Assembly (NCBI GenBank): GCA_046331705.1
Contig: JAXLQJ010000068.1
Span: 1-37,627 of the forward strand
Length of the DNA stretch: 37,627 bases
Direction: 5' to 3'
Source: JADJOY01 sp046331705 [NCBI: bacterium]
GTDB taxonomy: Bacteria; JADJOY01
Under the pieces are notes generated by a model, which saw only the letters and a program-made list of their open reading frames with translations, was not told where the DNA came from and ran no database searches. The translations under genes and the position numbers were made by a program. This document shows, one piece after another, positions 1-7,671 of this stretch (within the stretch, counting starts at the first letter, position 1; each line of letters starts with the position of its first letter).

Positions 1-1419
1 GGCGCCGCTCGAGTACGCGTAGAGGATCTCGCTCAGGCCGTGCGGCCCGGCGTTGTTGAGCGACGACACGCCGTAGGGCGCCACCGCCGCCCACGCCGAG
101 TAGCCGAGGATGACGAGCGGGAAGATCAGCACGTAGAGCATCGCGAGCTTCATCTCGCGCGCTTCGATCTTCTTGCCCAGATACTCGGGCGTTCGCCCCA
201 CCATCAGCCCGGCGATGAAGACCGCGAGCAGCGCGTACACCAGCATTCCGTAGAGCCCCGCGCCGACGCCGCCGAACACCACCTCGCCGAGCTGGATGTT
301 GAAGAGCGGCACCAGCCCGCCGAGCGGATTGAAGCTGTCGTGCATGGAATTGACCGCTCCGCACGAGGCGTCCGTCGTGACGACCGCGTAGAGCGCCGAG
401 CTGGCGACGCCGTAGCGGCATTCCTTTCCTTCCAGGTTGCCGACGCTCTGGTCGACCGCCAGCCCTGCCAGCGCGGGATTGGGCTTGGATTCCGCCCAAT
501 ACGCCACGGTGACGCCCACGGCGAAGAGCAATGCCATCGCGCCGAAGAGCGCCCAGCCTTGGCGCTGGTCCTTCGCCATCCGCCCATACGTGTAGGTGAG
601 CCCACCCGGGATCGCGAAGATGAGGAACATCGAGACGAAGTTCGTGAAGGGTGTCGGGTTCTCGAACGGATGCGCGGCGTTGGCGTTGAAGAAGCCACCG
701 CCATTGGTTCCGAGCTGCTTGATCGCCTCTTGCGAAGCCACCGGCCCCATCGCGAGGATCTGCTTGGCGCCCTCGAGCGTGGTCACTTCCCGATACGGCG
801 CGAGGTTCTGGATCACGCCCTGCGACACGAGCACCAGCGCAAAGACGATGGAGAGCGGCAGCAGCACGTAGAGCGTCCCGCGGACGACGTCGACCCAGAA
901 GTTGCCGAGGGTCGTCGGCCCGGCCGGACCCGCGCGGCGCGTCAGCCCGCGCGCCAGCGCCAGCGCCACACCAATGCCCGCTGCTGCCGACATGAAGTTG
1001 TGCCAGGCGAGACCCGCCATCTGGGTCAGGTAGCTCAGCGTCGATTCGCCGGCATACGACTGCCAGTTGGTGTTGGTGGTGAAGCTCACCGCGGTGTTGA
1101 ACGCCAGCGCTTCCCCCACCGCCGGCAACTGCTGCGGATTCCACGGCAGCACGAGCTGCAGGCGCTGGATGCCGTACGTCACGAGCACACCCAGCGCGCT
1201 GAAAGCGAGCAGCGCGAGCGCGTATCCCTGCCAGGACTGCTCGTGGGCCGGGTCGACGCCGCAGAGCTTGTAGAGCGCGCGCTCGATCGGTCCGAGGATC
1301 CGCGGGAGCGGCTGCCGCTCTCCCTCGAACACCCGGAACATGTAGATCCCGAGCGGCTTCGTCACCACGAGGATGACGAGCGAGTAGACGACGATCTGTA
1401 ACCAGCCGTTGGCCGTCAT
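1..1419 (-). CDS. kdpA: KdpA, potassium-transporting ATPase A subunit (C-terminus outside window)
   Basis: Ion-conducting subunit of the high-affinity Kdp potassium pump in the inner membrane. The 473 codons present give a hydrophobic multi-spanning protein with hallmark KdpA selectivity-filter segments: TTNTNWQSY near residue 115, [11 protein letters not shown] mid-protein and SLNNAGPHG close to the window edge. KdpA is usually about 560-600 residues, so only the C-terminal part, including the last filter segment, is missing, and the frame is open to base 1. The start is the ATG at 1417-1419, 39 nt after kdpF. A long open frame on the opposite strand is antisense shadow. kdpB, kdpC and any kdpDE lie outside. 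The gene is fourth in a leftward operon that appears to start at a sigma-54-type promoter near 2083-2097, which would be unusual because Kdp is classically controlled by KdpDE. Identity is certain; regulation is inferred. Confidence 0.97.
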   Translation of the reverse strand, partial: MTANGWLQIVVYSLVILVVTKPLGIYMFRVFEGERQPLPRILGPIERALYKLCGVDPAHEQSWQGYALALLAFSALGVLVTYGIQRLQLVLPWNPQQLPAVGEALAFNTAVSFTTNTNWQSYAGESTLSYLTQMAGLAWHNFMSAAAGIGVALALARGLTRRAGPAGPTTLGNFWVDVVRGTLYVLLPLSIVFALVLVSQGVIQNLAPYREVTTLEGAKQILAMGPVASQEAIKQLGTNGGGFFNANAAHPFENPTPFTNFVSMFLIFAIPGGLTYTYGRMAKDQRQGWALFGAMALLFAVGVTVAYWAESKPNPALAGLAVDQSVGNLEGKECRYGVASSALYAVVTTDASCGAVNSMHDSFNPLGGLVPLFNIQLGEVVFGGVGAGLYGMLVYALLAVFIAGLMVGRTPEYLGKKIEAREMKLAMLYVLIFPLVILGYSAWAAVAPYGVSSLNNAGPHGLSEILYAYSSGA

Positions 1420-1458
1420 GCGCGTTTCTCCGGACGACGTATTCTCTGGGCCGCTTGC

Positions 1459-1548
1459 TCAGAACCGCTCGGGGCGGATCAGGGCGTAGACGAGATAGGC
1501 GGTGAGCGCGATCGCGAGGATCCCGCCGAGCGCGTAGTCGAGTGTCAT
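1459..1548 (-). CDS. kdpF: KdpF, small stabilising subunit of the Kdp pump
   Basis: A 29-residue single-span membrane peptide, starting MTLDYALGG and ending in the typical KdpF tail ALIRPERF. KdpF sits in the membrane beside KdpA and stabilises the KdpFABC complex. It was identified from sequence because it is below usual gene-length cut-offs. The ATG is at 1546-1548 and the TGA at 1459-1461. It lies between the 27-aa peptide gene upstream and kdpA downstream, as is normal for kdpF. Confidence 0.93.
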   Translation of the reverse strand: MTLDYALGGILAIALTAYLVYALIRPERF

Positions 1549-1582
1549 GGTCGCTGTCCCTTTCTCGTGGCGACGTTCGTGC

Positions 1583-1666
1583 TCACAGCCGATCGCAGAC
1601 ACGCACGTAGCCCCAAGACACGGCGAAGAACGCCACCGTCACGGTGACGAAGACGAGATCGAGCAT
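1583..1666 (-). CDS. 27-aa membrane peptide upstream of kdpF
   Basis: A tiny open frame encoding MLDLVFVTVTVAFFAVSW followed by GYVRVCDRL: one hydrophobic segment (about residues 3-19) ending in a charged tail with one Cys. A strong Shine-Dalgarno (GGAGG, complement of 1672-1676) sits 5 nt before the ATG at 1664-1666, which argues that it is translated. It is 34 nt upstream of kdpF and 28 nt downstream of the 123-aa gene, so it is very probably co-transcribed with kdp. From memory, similar very short peptides ending in C-[DE]-R-L occur just before kdpF in other genomes, usually unannotated. A role as an accessory Kdp subunit is only a guess. Confidence 0.72.
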   Translation of the reverse strand: MLDLVFVTVTVAFFAVSWGYVRVCDRL

Positions 1667-1694
1667 GTGAGCCTCCGGGCTCGGGTTGGACGAT

Positions 1695-2066
1695 CTAGGG
1701 CGAGGCCGATCCAGCCGGATCGTGAGGTGGCGATCCCACCGGGATGACCTTCGAGATGAGATGAGTGCACTCGGCGGTGCACTCGGGAAGCCAGCTCAGG
1801 ATGGTGGCGCGGTGGCGGCACTCGGCATCGAGGGCCGTCGCCGGGTCGCCCATGCACATGCTCTCGAACGACGCCAGCTCACGCTGGTAGAGCGCAGCGC
1901 GCTCCGCTGCAGGGAGCCGGCGGATGGCGCGCTCCTCGGCGCCGTTCCACCAGAACCAGGCACCCAACACCGCCAGCACGGCAACGACCCAGCCCAGGAC
2001 TCGGCGTGGGTTCAGCTCGAGTGGAGAGGCCGCCTGCTCGACGAGAACTTCGTTGCGCTCGTTCAT
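1695..2066 (-). CDS. Unrecognised 123-aa membrane protein heading the kdp operon
   Basis: The protein has a short polar N-terminus (MNERNEVLVEQ), one transmembrane helix at about residues 23-40 (RVLGWVVAVLAVLGAWFWW), a helical segment rich in Arg/Ala/Glu (RLPAAERAALYQRELASF) and a Cys-containing C-terminal region (four Cys within about 40 residues). With a single N-terminal helix the C-terminal part may be periplasmic, and the cysteines could pair. I do not recognise a named family. It ends 28 nt before the next small gene and is the likely first gene of the kdp operon. The ATG at 2064-2066 is preferred because a sigma-54-type promoter at 2081-2097 would place transcription only about 5 nt upstream. 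An in-frame ATG at 2145-2147 would put the promoter and an operator inside the gene. No good ribosome site precedes the ATG, so a near-leaderless start is implied. Confidence 0.6.
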   Translation of the reverse strand: MNERNEVLVEQAASPLELNPRRVLGWVVAVLAVLGAWFWWNGAEERAIRRLPAAERAALYQRELASFESMCMGDPATALDAECRHRATILSWLPECTAECTHLISKVIPVGSPPHDPAGSASP

Positions 2067-2080
2067 GGTGACCGGTGCAA

Positions 2081-2097
2081 GGGCAATCGCCGTGCCG
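2081..2097 (-). promoter_or_regulatory. Sigma-54-type promoter for the leftward kdp operon
   Basis: On the minus strand, reading from 2097: C-GGCACG-GCGA-TTGC-C. All ten core positions of the -24/-12 consensus (GGCACG, four free bases, TTGC) match, with GG at 2096-2095 and GC at 2084-2083, the required 12-bp offset. The predicted start of transcription is near 2071. Two palindromic sites, centred about 71 and 103 bp upstream of the -12 GC, could bind the ATP-dependent activator that sigma-54 needs. The oddity is the very short leader before the ATG at 2066. Confidence 0.62.
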
Positions 2098-2143
2098 CGG
2101 ACGCGGTCGAAAAAGCGCAGTGCGCCCAGGGATTTCAGGCCTG

Positions 2144-2166
2144 CCATCGTGCAGGCTGCACGATGG
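2144..2166. promoter_or_regulatory. Operator A, perfect palindrome (GTGC-N5-GCAC)
   Basis: A perfect inverted repeat with 9-bp arms (CCATCGTGC / GCACGATGG), extending through the spacer edges, centred at 2155. The core is GTGC-AGGCT-GCAC. It is 32 bp, about three helical turns, from operator B, so two dimers would lie on the same DNA face. It sits between the divergent kdp and P-II promoters. The spacing resembles tandem enhancer sites of NtrC-class activators. The order of half-sites is not that of the enterobacterial NtrC site, so the binding protein is unknown. Confidence 0.6.
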
Positions 2167-2178
2167 CGGCCAGGACGT

Positions 2179-2195
2179 CCGTGCGAGTTGCACGA
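2179..2195. promoter_or_regulatory. Operator B (GTGC-N5-GCAC)
   Basis: Core GTGC-GAGTT-GCAC at 2181-2193, flanked by C and G, centred at 2187. The centre lies 83 bp upstream of the -12 GC of the P-II promoter (2270). Operator C lies at exactly the same distance from the promoter of the downstream transporter gene. Together with operator A it forms a tandem pair between divergent genes. Confidence 0.6.
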
Positions 2196-2236
2196 GCTCG
2201 GCTCGGCCAGCTCCCCCACCCCCTGGGGATGATTGA

Positions 2237-2668
<432 letters not shown>

Positions 2669-2699
2669 TCGTCGGCGAGACGAGGAACGGAGGGCTCGG

Positions 2700-3650
2700 A
2701 TGCGAGGCAAGACGGGCACAGCGGATTTCGCGTGGATCGCCGCCGGCGCGGGGCTACTGATCGGCTTCGCGCTGACGGCGCTCTACTTTCACGGCGACCG
2801 CAGGCACGCCGCCGAAGCGGCGCAGCGGACGCGAGAGCTCGCGCTCGTCGACCAGCTTCGAATCGACCTGGCGACCTCTTCCGAGGCCGAGAAGAGCGCC
2901 GTGCTCGCGATCAGCGACGAGGACTCACAGCACTTCGCCGATCAGGCGCGAACGGCGCGCGCGGCCGTCGCGCGTGGCCGGGACGAGCTCGCCACGCTGC
3001 TCGGAGGCGCGCACTCCCGCCTGGATGTGCGCGAGCGGCTCACGCAGCTATCCGAGTCCTTCACGACCCTCGAGAAGATCGACGACGAGGTGCTCGGCCT
3101 CGCGGTCAAGAACACCAACCTCAAGGCTTCCCGACTCGCCGCGGGACCGGCCGCCGCCGCGCTCGAGGAGCTGGACGCCGCCCTCGCCCACCTGGAAACG
3201 GACGCAGCCGGCGCGCCCAGCGCACCCGACGCCCTGCAGCGGGTGCGCTGGGCCTCGGATGCCCGGATCCGCGCGCTCAAAGTGCAAGCTCTGCTGCCAC
3301 GCCACATCGCCGAGGAGAGCGACGCCGTGATGGACTCGCTGGAAGCGCGGATGGCCGAAGAGGACCGAGCGCTCGACGCCGACCTCGCGGGCCTCGCTCG
3401 CTTGCGAGCGACGAACGGCAGCCCCGACCTCGAGACCGCATCGAGCGCCTGGGCCCGCTTCGCCGAGATCCGCGGCTCGATCCTCGCGCTCTCGCGCGAG
3501 AACACCAACGTCCGCTCCCTCTCGCTCTCGCTCACCCGCAAGCGCAAGGCTTTGCTGGTGTGCCAGGAAGCGCTGGCCGCGCTTCGGCAGGCCATCGAGG
3601 CCGAGCCCGACGCCAACGCGCCTCGCCCGACGCCCACGCTGCCAAGGTGA
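2700..3650 (+). CDS. Membrane protein with duplicated four-helix-bundle sensor-like domain
   Basis: A 316-residue protein with an N-terminal transmembrane helix (about 9-29), followed by a long, almost entirely helical Ala/Glu/Arg-rich region resembling chemoreceptor-type four-helix-bundle (4HB_MCP/CHASE3-like) ligand domains. The region looks duplicated. The helix end VLGLAVKNTNLKASRLA (NTN at 138-140) is echoed by ILALSRENTNVRSLSLSL (NTN at 268-270), exactly 130 residues later. No HAMP, kinase, cyclase or methyl-accepting signalling domain follows, so it has no evident output of its own. GGAGG precedes the ATG at 2700. It sits 31 nt after the P-II gene and before the transporter, probably in the P-II transcript, and may be a sensor or binding partner in this locus. 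Domain assignment is by pattern and the function is inferred. Confidence 0.75.
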   Translation: MRGKTGTADFAWIAAGAGLLIGFALTALYFHGDRRHAAEAAQRTRELALVDQLRIDLATSSEAEKSAVLAISDEDSQHFADQARTARAAVARGRDELATLLGGAHSRLDVRERLTQLSESFTTLEKIDDEVLGLAVKNTNLKASRLAAGPAAAALEELDAALAHLETDAAGAPSAPDALQRVRWASDARIRALKVQALLPRHIAEESDAVMDSLEARMAEEDRALDADLAGLARLRATNGSPDLETASSAWARFAEIRGSILALSRENTNVRSLSLSLTRKRKALLVCQEALAALRQAIEAEPDANAPRPTPTLPR

Positions 3651-3690
3651 TCCACTTACCATGCAATCTGCCCGGCACTCGGATCACGAA

Positions 3691-3707
3691 TCGTGCGAAC
3701 TGCACGA
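3691..3707. promoter_or_regulatory. Operator C (TCGTGC-N5-GCACGA)
   Basis: Core GTGC-GAACT-GCAC at 3693-3705 with symmetric TC/GA flanks, centred at 3699. It shares the flanks of operator A and the core of both upstream operators. The distance from its centre to the -12 GC of the following sigma-54-type promoter (3782) is 83 bp, identical to the operator B arrangement. This is best read as an upstream activator (enhancer) site of one shared regulator. Confidence 0.65.
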
Positions 3708-3768
3708 TGGGCGCTGGCCCCCCGGCGCCGGGTATCCAGAATCCTTCGTGAAATGCGTCGCCCATCCC

Positions 3769-3784
3769 AGGCACGAGATTTGCG
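3769..3784 (+). promoter_or_regulatory. Sigma-54-type promoter for the KimA-like transporter
   Basis: Reads A-GGCACG-AGAT-TTGC-G: all ten core positions of the -24/-12 consensus match, with GG at 3770-3771 and GC at 3782-3783. The predicted transcription start is near 3795, about 45 nt before the ATG at 3840, almost the same leader length as at the P-II gene. Confidence 0.72.
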
Positions 3785-3839
3785 CGTTTTCTGCGGCTTC
3801 GCCCGATCGATCCGCTAGCGACGCGTTCCTGGAGATGAG

Positions 3840-5867
3840 ATGCCTGGCCAAGCGGCACCGCCTTCGCACGACAGCTCCACCCCACCCACCGACGAGCCCG
3901 GCCCTCATCGCAACGGCGACTCGTCGTTCTCGCTCCGCCGCCTGGTCGTCGGTGCGCCGCGTGACCTCAGCGACACGTCGATCTTCCATCGGCTCTCGCT
4001 GATCCCGTTCTTGGCCTGGGTCGGCCTGGGCGCCGACGGGCTCTCGTCCTCGGCGTACGGTCCCGAGGAAGCGTTCCGGACCCTCGGCGAGCACACCTAC
4101 CTGGCGCTCGGTCTCGCCGCGCTGACGGCGACCACGGTGTTCATGATCTCGGCGGCCTACAGCCGGATCATCGAGCAGTTCCCCCACGGGGGCGGCGGCT
4201 ACGTCGTCGCCACGAAGCTCTTGGGCGAACGGGTGGGCGTGATCTCGGGCTCGGCGCTCTTGGTCGACTACGTCCTCACCATCACCGTTTCGATCGCCGC
4301 CGCCGGCGACGCGCTCTTCAGCTTCGTTCCCGCGTCCTGGCTGGCGTGGAAACCGGCGCTCGAGATCGGCACGGTCATCGCGCTCACCACGCTCAACATC
4401 CGGGGCGTGAAGGAATCGGTGCTGGTGCTGGCGCCGATCTTCGTCGCCTTCGTGATCACCCACGTGATCTTGATCGCGGTGGGCGTCGGTCGCCACATCC
4501 CCGAGATCCCCCACACCACCCACCAGCTCGCGAGCGACTTCCGCGCGGGATGGTCGACGCTCGGCGCAGGCGGGATGTTGCTGCTCTTCGCGCACGCGTA
4601 CTCGCTCGGCGGCGGCACCTACACCGGGATCGAGGCGGTCTCGAACGGCTTGCAGATCATGCGCGAGCCCAAGGTTCCGACCGCGCGTCGCACCATGCTC
4701 TACATGGCCACCTCGCTCGCCTTCACCGCCACCGGCCTGCTGGTCTGCTACCTGCTCTGGGACGTGCACCACGAGGCCGGCAAGACCATGAACGCGGTGC
4801 TGATCGAGAAGGTCACGGCCGGAACGCCGTTCGCGTCCACCATCACCGTCTTCACCCTCATCACCGAGGGCGCGCTGTTGGTGGTCGCGGCGCAGGCGGG
4901 CTTCCTCGACGGTCCACGGGTGCTCGCGAACATGGCCGTCGACTCGTGGGTGCCGCGACGCTTCGCCGCGGTGTCCGAGCGGCTCACCACCCAGGACGGC
5001 ATCGTGCTGATGGGCACCGCGGCGCTGGGGGCGCTGCTCTACACCCACGGCAGCGTGAGCCGGCTGGTGGTCATGTACTCCATCAACGTGTTCCTGACGT
5101 TCTCGCTGTCGATGTTCGGGATGCTGAAGCTGTGGTGGCAGCATCCCCCCCAGAAGGTCGGGCGCAAGCGCAGCCTGCTCCTCTTCGGCTCGAGCTTCCT
5201 CCTGTGCGCGACGATCCTCGTCATCACCGTGATGGAGAAGTTCCGCGAGGGCGGCTGGATCACGCTCTTCGTGACCACCCTGCTGGTGCTGCTGTGCTAT
5301 TGGATCCGCGGCCACTATCGGGATCTCTGGAAGGTCGTCGAGGATCTCTTCGCCTCGCTCCGCGACCTACCCGCCTCCGGCCGCGGCAAGCCGGCGGCTC
5401 CCGATCCCAACCGCCCCACCGCCGCCGTGCTGGTGGCGAGCTTCGGTGGTCTCGGCCTGCACACCGTGCTCAACCTGTTTCGCGCGTTCCCGGGGCACTT
5501 CGAGAACCTGGTGTTCATCTCGGTGGGCGTGGTCGACTCGGGCGCGTTCAAGGGCGAGGACACGGTGACCGCCCTCGAGGAGCGCACCCGCGGCAACCTT
5601 CAGCAATACGTCGACTTCGCCGAGCGCATCGGCATGCCGGCGACCTACCGGTTCGCCGTCGGCATCGATCCCGTGGAGGAGGCCGAGAAGCTCTGTCTGC
5701 GAGTGCTCGACGAGTTCCCCAAGACCGTGTTCTTCGCCGGAAAAGTGATCTTCCGCCGCGAGCGCTGGTACCAGCGCATCCTGCACAACGAGACCGCGCT
5801 CGCGCTGCAGAAGCGGCTGCAATGGGACGGTCACACGATGGTGATCATCCCCGCGCGAATCAGCTGA
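3840..5867 (+). CDS. KimA-like APC-superfamily potassium transporter
   Basis: A 675-residue inner-membrane transporter. A polar, Pro-rich N-terminus (about 1-45) precedes roughly 12 membrane helices. The signature DGLSSSAYGPEEAF (about 65-80) matches the DALSSVAYGTEQ segment of the KimA/APC permease family, and FPHGGGGYVVATKLLGE plus GSALLVDYVLTITVSI follow as in KimA (Bacillus YdaO). The last 180 or so residues form a soluble domain (from AAVLVASFGGLGLHTVLNLF), corresponding to the cytosolic USP-like domain through which KimA is regulated. KimA-type proteins are high-affinity, proton-coupled potassium importers, although other APC members carry amino acids. The start has GGAGA about 4 nt upstream. 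It has its own sigma-54-type promoter and operator. Potassium specificity is inferred from sequence resemblance and the neighbouring kdp genes. Confidence 0.85.
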   Translation: MPGQAAPPSHDSSTPPTDEPGPHRNGDSSFSLRRLVVGAPRDLSDTSIFHRLSLIPFLAWVGLGADGLSSSAYGPEEAFRTLGEHTYLALGLAALTATTVFMISAAYSRIIEQFPHGGGGYVVATKLLGERVGVISGSALLVDYVLTITVSIAAAGDALFSFVPASWLAWKPALEIGTVIALTTLNIRGVKESVLVLAPIFVAFVITHVILIAVGVGRHIPEIPHTTHQLASDFRAGWSTLGAGGMLLLFAHAYSLGGGTYTGIEAVSNGLQIMREPKVPTARRTMLYMATSLAFTATGLLVCYLLWDVHHEAGKTMNAVLIEKVTAGTPFASTITVFTLITEGALLVVAAQAGFLDGPRVLANMAVDSWVPRRFAAVSERLTTQDGIVLMGTAALGALLYTHGSVSRLVVMYSINVFLTFSLSMFGMLKLWWQHPPQKVGRKRSLLLFGSSFLLCATILVITVMEKFREGGWITLFVTTLLVLLCYWIRGHYRDLWKVVEDLFASLRDLPASGRGKPAAPDPNRPTAAVLVASFGGLGLHTVLNLFRAFPGHFENLVFISVGVVDSGAFKGEDTVTALEERTRGNLQQYVDFAERIGMPATYRFAVGIDPVEEAEKLCLRVLDEFPKTVFFAGKVIFRRERWYQRILHNETALALQKRLQWDGHTMVIIPARIS

Positions 5868-5883
5868 GAGCCGCCGAGCGGGC

Positions 5884-7575
5884 TCAATCGTAGTCCTCGT
5901 CGAGGGCCTCGAGGAACGCGACCAGCGGCGGGACATCGTCCGCGGTGAGCTCGATGGCGGCGAGCTCGGCCGCGCCGTTTCGCACCTCGCCCGCGCGGGC
6001 CAGCTCGGAGAAGCGACGGTAGTGCGCGATCACCTCTGCGCGGGTGTCCTTCGAGCCGTCGTGGAAGTACGGACCGGATTGTCCGAGGTCGCGCAGCACC
6101 GGAGTCTTGAAGAGCCCGACGGAGAGCGCGAGCAGCTCCGCGGGGTCCATCGCGAGCTCCGCCGCCCGGTGCGACGCGCGGCGAACGAGCGTCGCGAGCG
6201 CCGGCTGTGGTCGCGGCACGCTCGGATTCGCAACGACGTTCCAGGCGCCGAGATCCGCGCGCTCGGGATGGCCGAGATCGGGAATCGCCAGGAACGGGCC
6301 CGCCGCCCGCGGGTGCGCCGCCGAGGGTGGAAGCCAGCGATCGGGATCGGCGTCGCGCTCCGCGAGCGTCGGGACCGCGAGCCGCGCGAACACGCCCGCG
6401 CCGTGAACCGAGTCGTAGGCCTCCTGCGAGACGCCGACGTTGTGCATGCCGAAGTCCGAGAACTCCGGCGGAGCGTGGCATGCCAAGCAGTTCCCGGTGC
6501 CGCGGGAGCGGCTCGGCAGACGCGGCGACGGATTCGTCGCCGGCGCGTCCGCCTCCGACAAGAAGACCAGCAGCCCATCGAGCTCGCTGGGGCCGAAGAC
6601 GAAACCGTGCCCGTGGAGCTCGAGCTCGCCATCGGCGCCGTCGCGCACCCACACCGGCTCGCGCAGCTGGGCAAGCGCCGCGCGCAGTCGGCGCGCGTAG
6701 GCGATCGCCGACTCGCCTGCGTCGGGACGCGACGGCAGGCGATTCAACGTCACGAACTGGTCGAAGGGCGAGCCATCGAAGTCGCCGGTACGCAGATCGC
6801 GCGAGAAGCGCAGCCCGTCGAGGTACGACTCCACGAGACCGACGGCGGCCGACACCAGCTCGTCGTCGCTTGCGGTCGACACGTCGAGACGCCGGTCGGC
6901 GCCCAGGCGCAACTCGGGCGGAATCGCCGGATCCGTCCCGGCGAGCAAGGTCGCGTAGGAGAACCCGCCGAACTGGGCGGCGAGCGTGCCGTTGCCATCG
7001 TCGCCGCGAACCACCGCGGCGATCTGGCGGCGTGCGGCGGCGTGCTCCTCGGGCAACCAGCCCAGATTGCGGCCGGTCCAGGTGCCCTCGATCAAGTCCG
7101 CCGTGGTCGCGAACTCGCCGTCGAAGTGCAGCACGAACGGCACCTCGCGCTCGACCGTCGCGTCGACCAGCGACGGTGCGTTGCGGGGCGTGCGCGTTCG
7201 CCCGTCGTCGCGCGCGGGAATCGGGCTTTGCCGCGCGAAGTCGGCGTAGGTTCGCGTGCCGCGCCCATCCGGCTCGGGTGAGTCGTCGACCAGGTGGCAG
7301 TTCCGGCAATTCATCGTCGCGCCAGCGAAGGGGCCGGGTCGCGCCGCACCGGTGGTGTCGAGCGAAGCGAGCGCTGGGTCCGCGATCCCTGCGCGATTCA
7401 CGTCGCCCGCCGAGCCGCTGGCGAAGCGTTCCGCGAATCGCCCTTCCAGGAAGAGCCGTTCACCGATCTGGACCTCGGGAGGATCGGGCGGCTCCACCGG
7501 GATCACACGCAGCGGATCGGTCGAGCAGGCGGCGATGAAGACCAGGAATGGCACCAGGACACGAGCACGTTTCAT
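5884..7575 (-). CDS. Di-heme cytochrome c peroxidase/MauG-like lipoprotein
   Basis: A 563-residue exported lipoprotein. The N-terminus MKRARVLVPFLVFIAAC is a lipoprotein signal with the lipid-bearing Cys at about residue 17. There are two c-type heme motifs, CRNCH (about 90-94) and CLACH (about 363-367). The C-terminus KTPVLRDLGQSGPYFHDGS is typical of the CcpA/MauG di-heme family. Such proteins reduce peroxide or oxidise protein or small-molecule partners in the periplasm. It is longer than classical CcpA (about 320-350), with a large insertion between the hemes. The ATG at 7573-7575 is preferred over an in-frame ATG 24 nt upstream because GAGGG precedes it and it begins the signal peptide. 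A Fur-box-like site lies just upstream, suggesting iron control. It converges on the transporter gene (16-nt gap). The electron partner and substrate are unknown. Confidence 0.85.
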   Translation of the reverse strand: MKRARVLVPFLVFIAACSTDPLRVIPVEPPDPPEVQIGERLFLEGRFAERFASGSAGDVNRAGIADPALASLDTTGAARPGPFAGATMNCRNCHLVDDSPEPDGRGTRTYADFARQSPIPARDDGRTRTPRNAPSLVDATVEREVPFVLHFDGEFATTADLIEGTWTGRNLGWLPEEHAAARRQIAAVVRGDDGNGTLAAQFGGFSYATLLAGTDPAIPPELRLGADRRLDVSTASDDELVSAAVGLVESYLDGLRFSRDLRTGDFDGSPFDQFVTLNRLPSRPDAGESAIAYARRLRAALAQLREPVWVRDGADGELELHGHGFVFGPSELDGLLVFLSEADAPATNPSPRLPSRSRGTGNCLACHAPPEFSDFGMHNVGVSQEAYDSVHGAGVFARLAVPTLAERDADPDRWLPPSAAHPRAAGPFLAIPDLGHPERADLGAWNVVANPSVPRPQPALATLVRRASHRAAELAMDPAELLALSVGLFKTPVLRDLGQSGPYFHDGSKDTRAEVIAHYRRFSELARAGEVRNGAAELAAIELTADDVPPLVAFLEALDEDYD

Positions 7576-7603
7576 CTCAGGAACCCTCACGAACATCAAT
7601 TTT

Positions 7604-7622
7604 GATTTTCATTATCAATATC
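7604..7622. promoter_or_regulatory. Fur-box-like operator
   Basis: On the minus strand, GATATTGATAATGAAAATC matches 15 of 19 positions of the classical Fur consensus (GATAATGATAATCATTATC). It lies in a strikingly AT-rich patch in otherwise very GC-rich DNA, 29 nt upstream of the start of the di-heme lipoprotein gene. It could equally serve another Fur-family protein. The 5' side of the patch abuts the 3' end of the CoA-transferase gene, so the heme protein gene is the only likely target. Confidence 0.6.
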
Positions 7623-7671
7623 ATCACATCGGCGACCCTTCAAGGGGTGCCTGACTGCGCGTGCGAAGCTC

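Noticed and set aside
40-1401. A 453-codon open frame on the plus strand with Arg/His/Glu-rich product
   Set aside because: It is exactly antisense to kdpA, whose protein sequence is unmistakable; the plus-strand product is low-complexity and typical of high-GC shadow frames.
1740-1785. GTGCACTCGGCGGTGCACTCGG direct repeat as a possible operator
   Set aside because: It lies inside the coding sequence of the 123-aa protein and arises from the repeated Glu-Cys-Thr codons there.
2144-2195. Canonical NtrC binding sites
   Set aside because: The half-sites are in the reverse order (GTGC...GCAC with 5 bp between) compared with the enterobacterial NtrC site, so only a generic enhancer-binding-protein operator is claimed.
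3684-5315. Long minus-strand open frame opposite the transporter gene
   Set aside because: Composition is Glu/Arg/His/Gly-rich shadow sequence and the plus-strand protein is a clear transporter.
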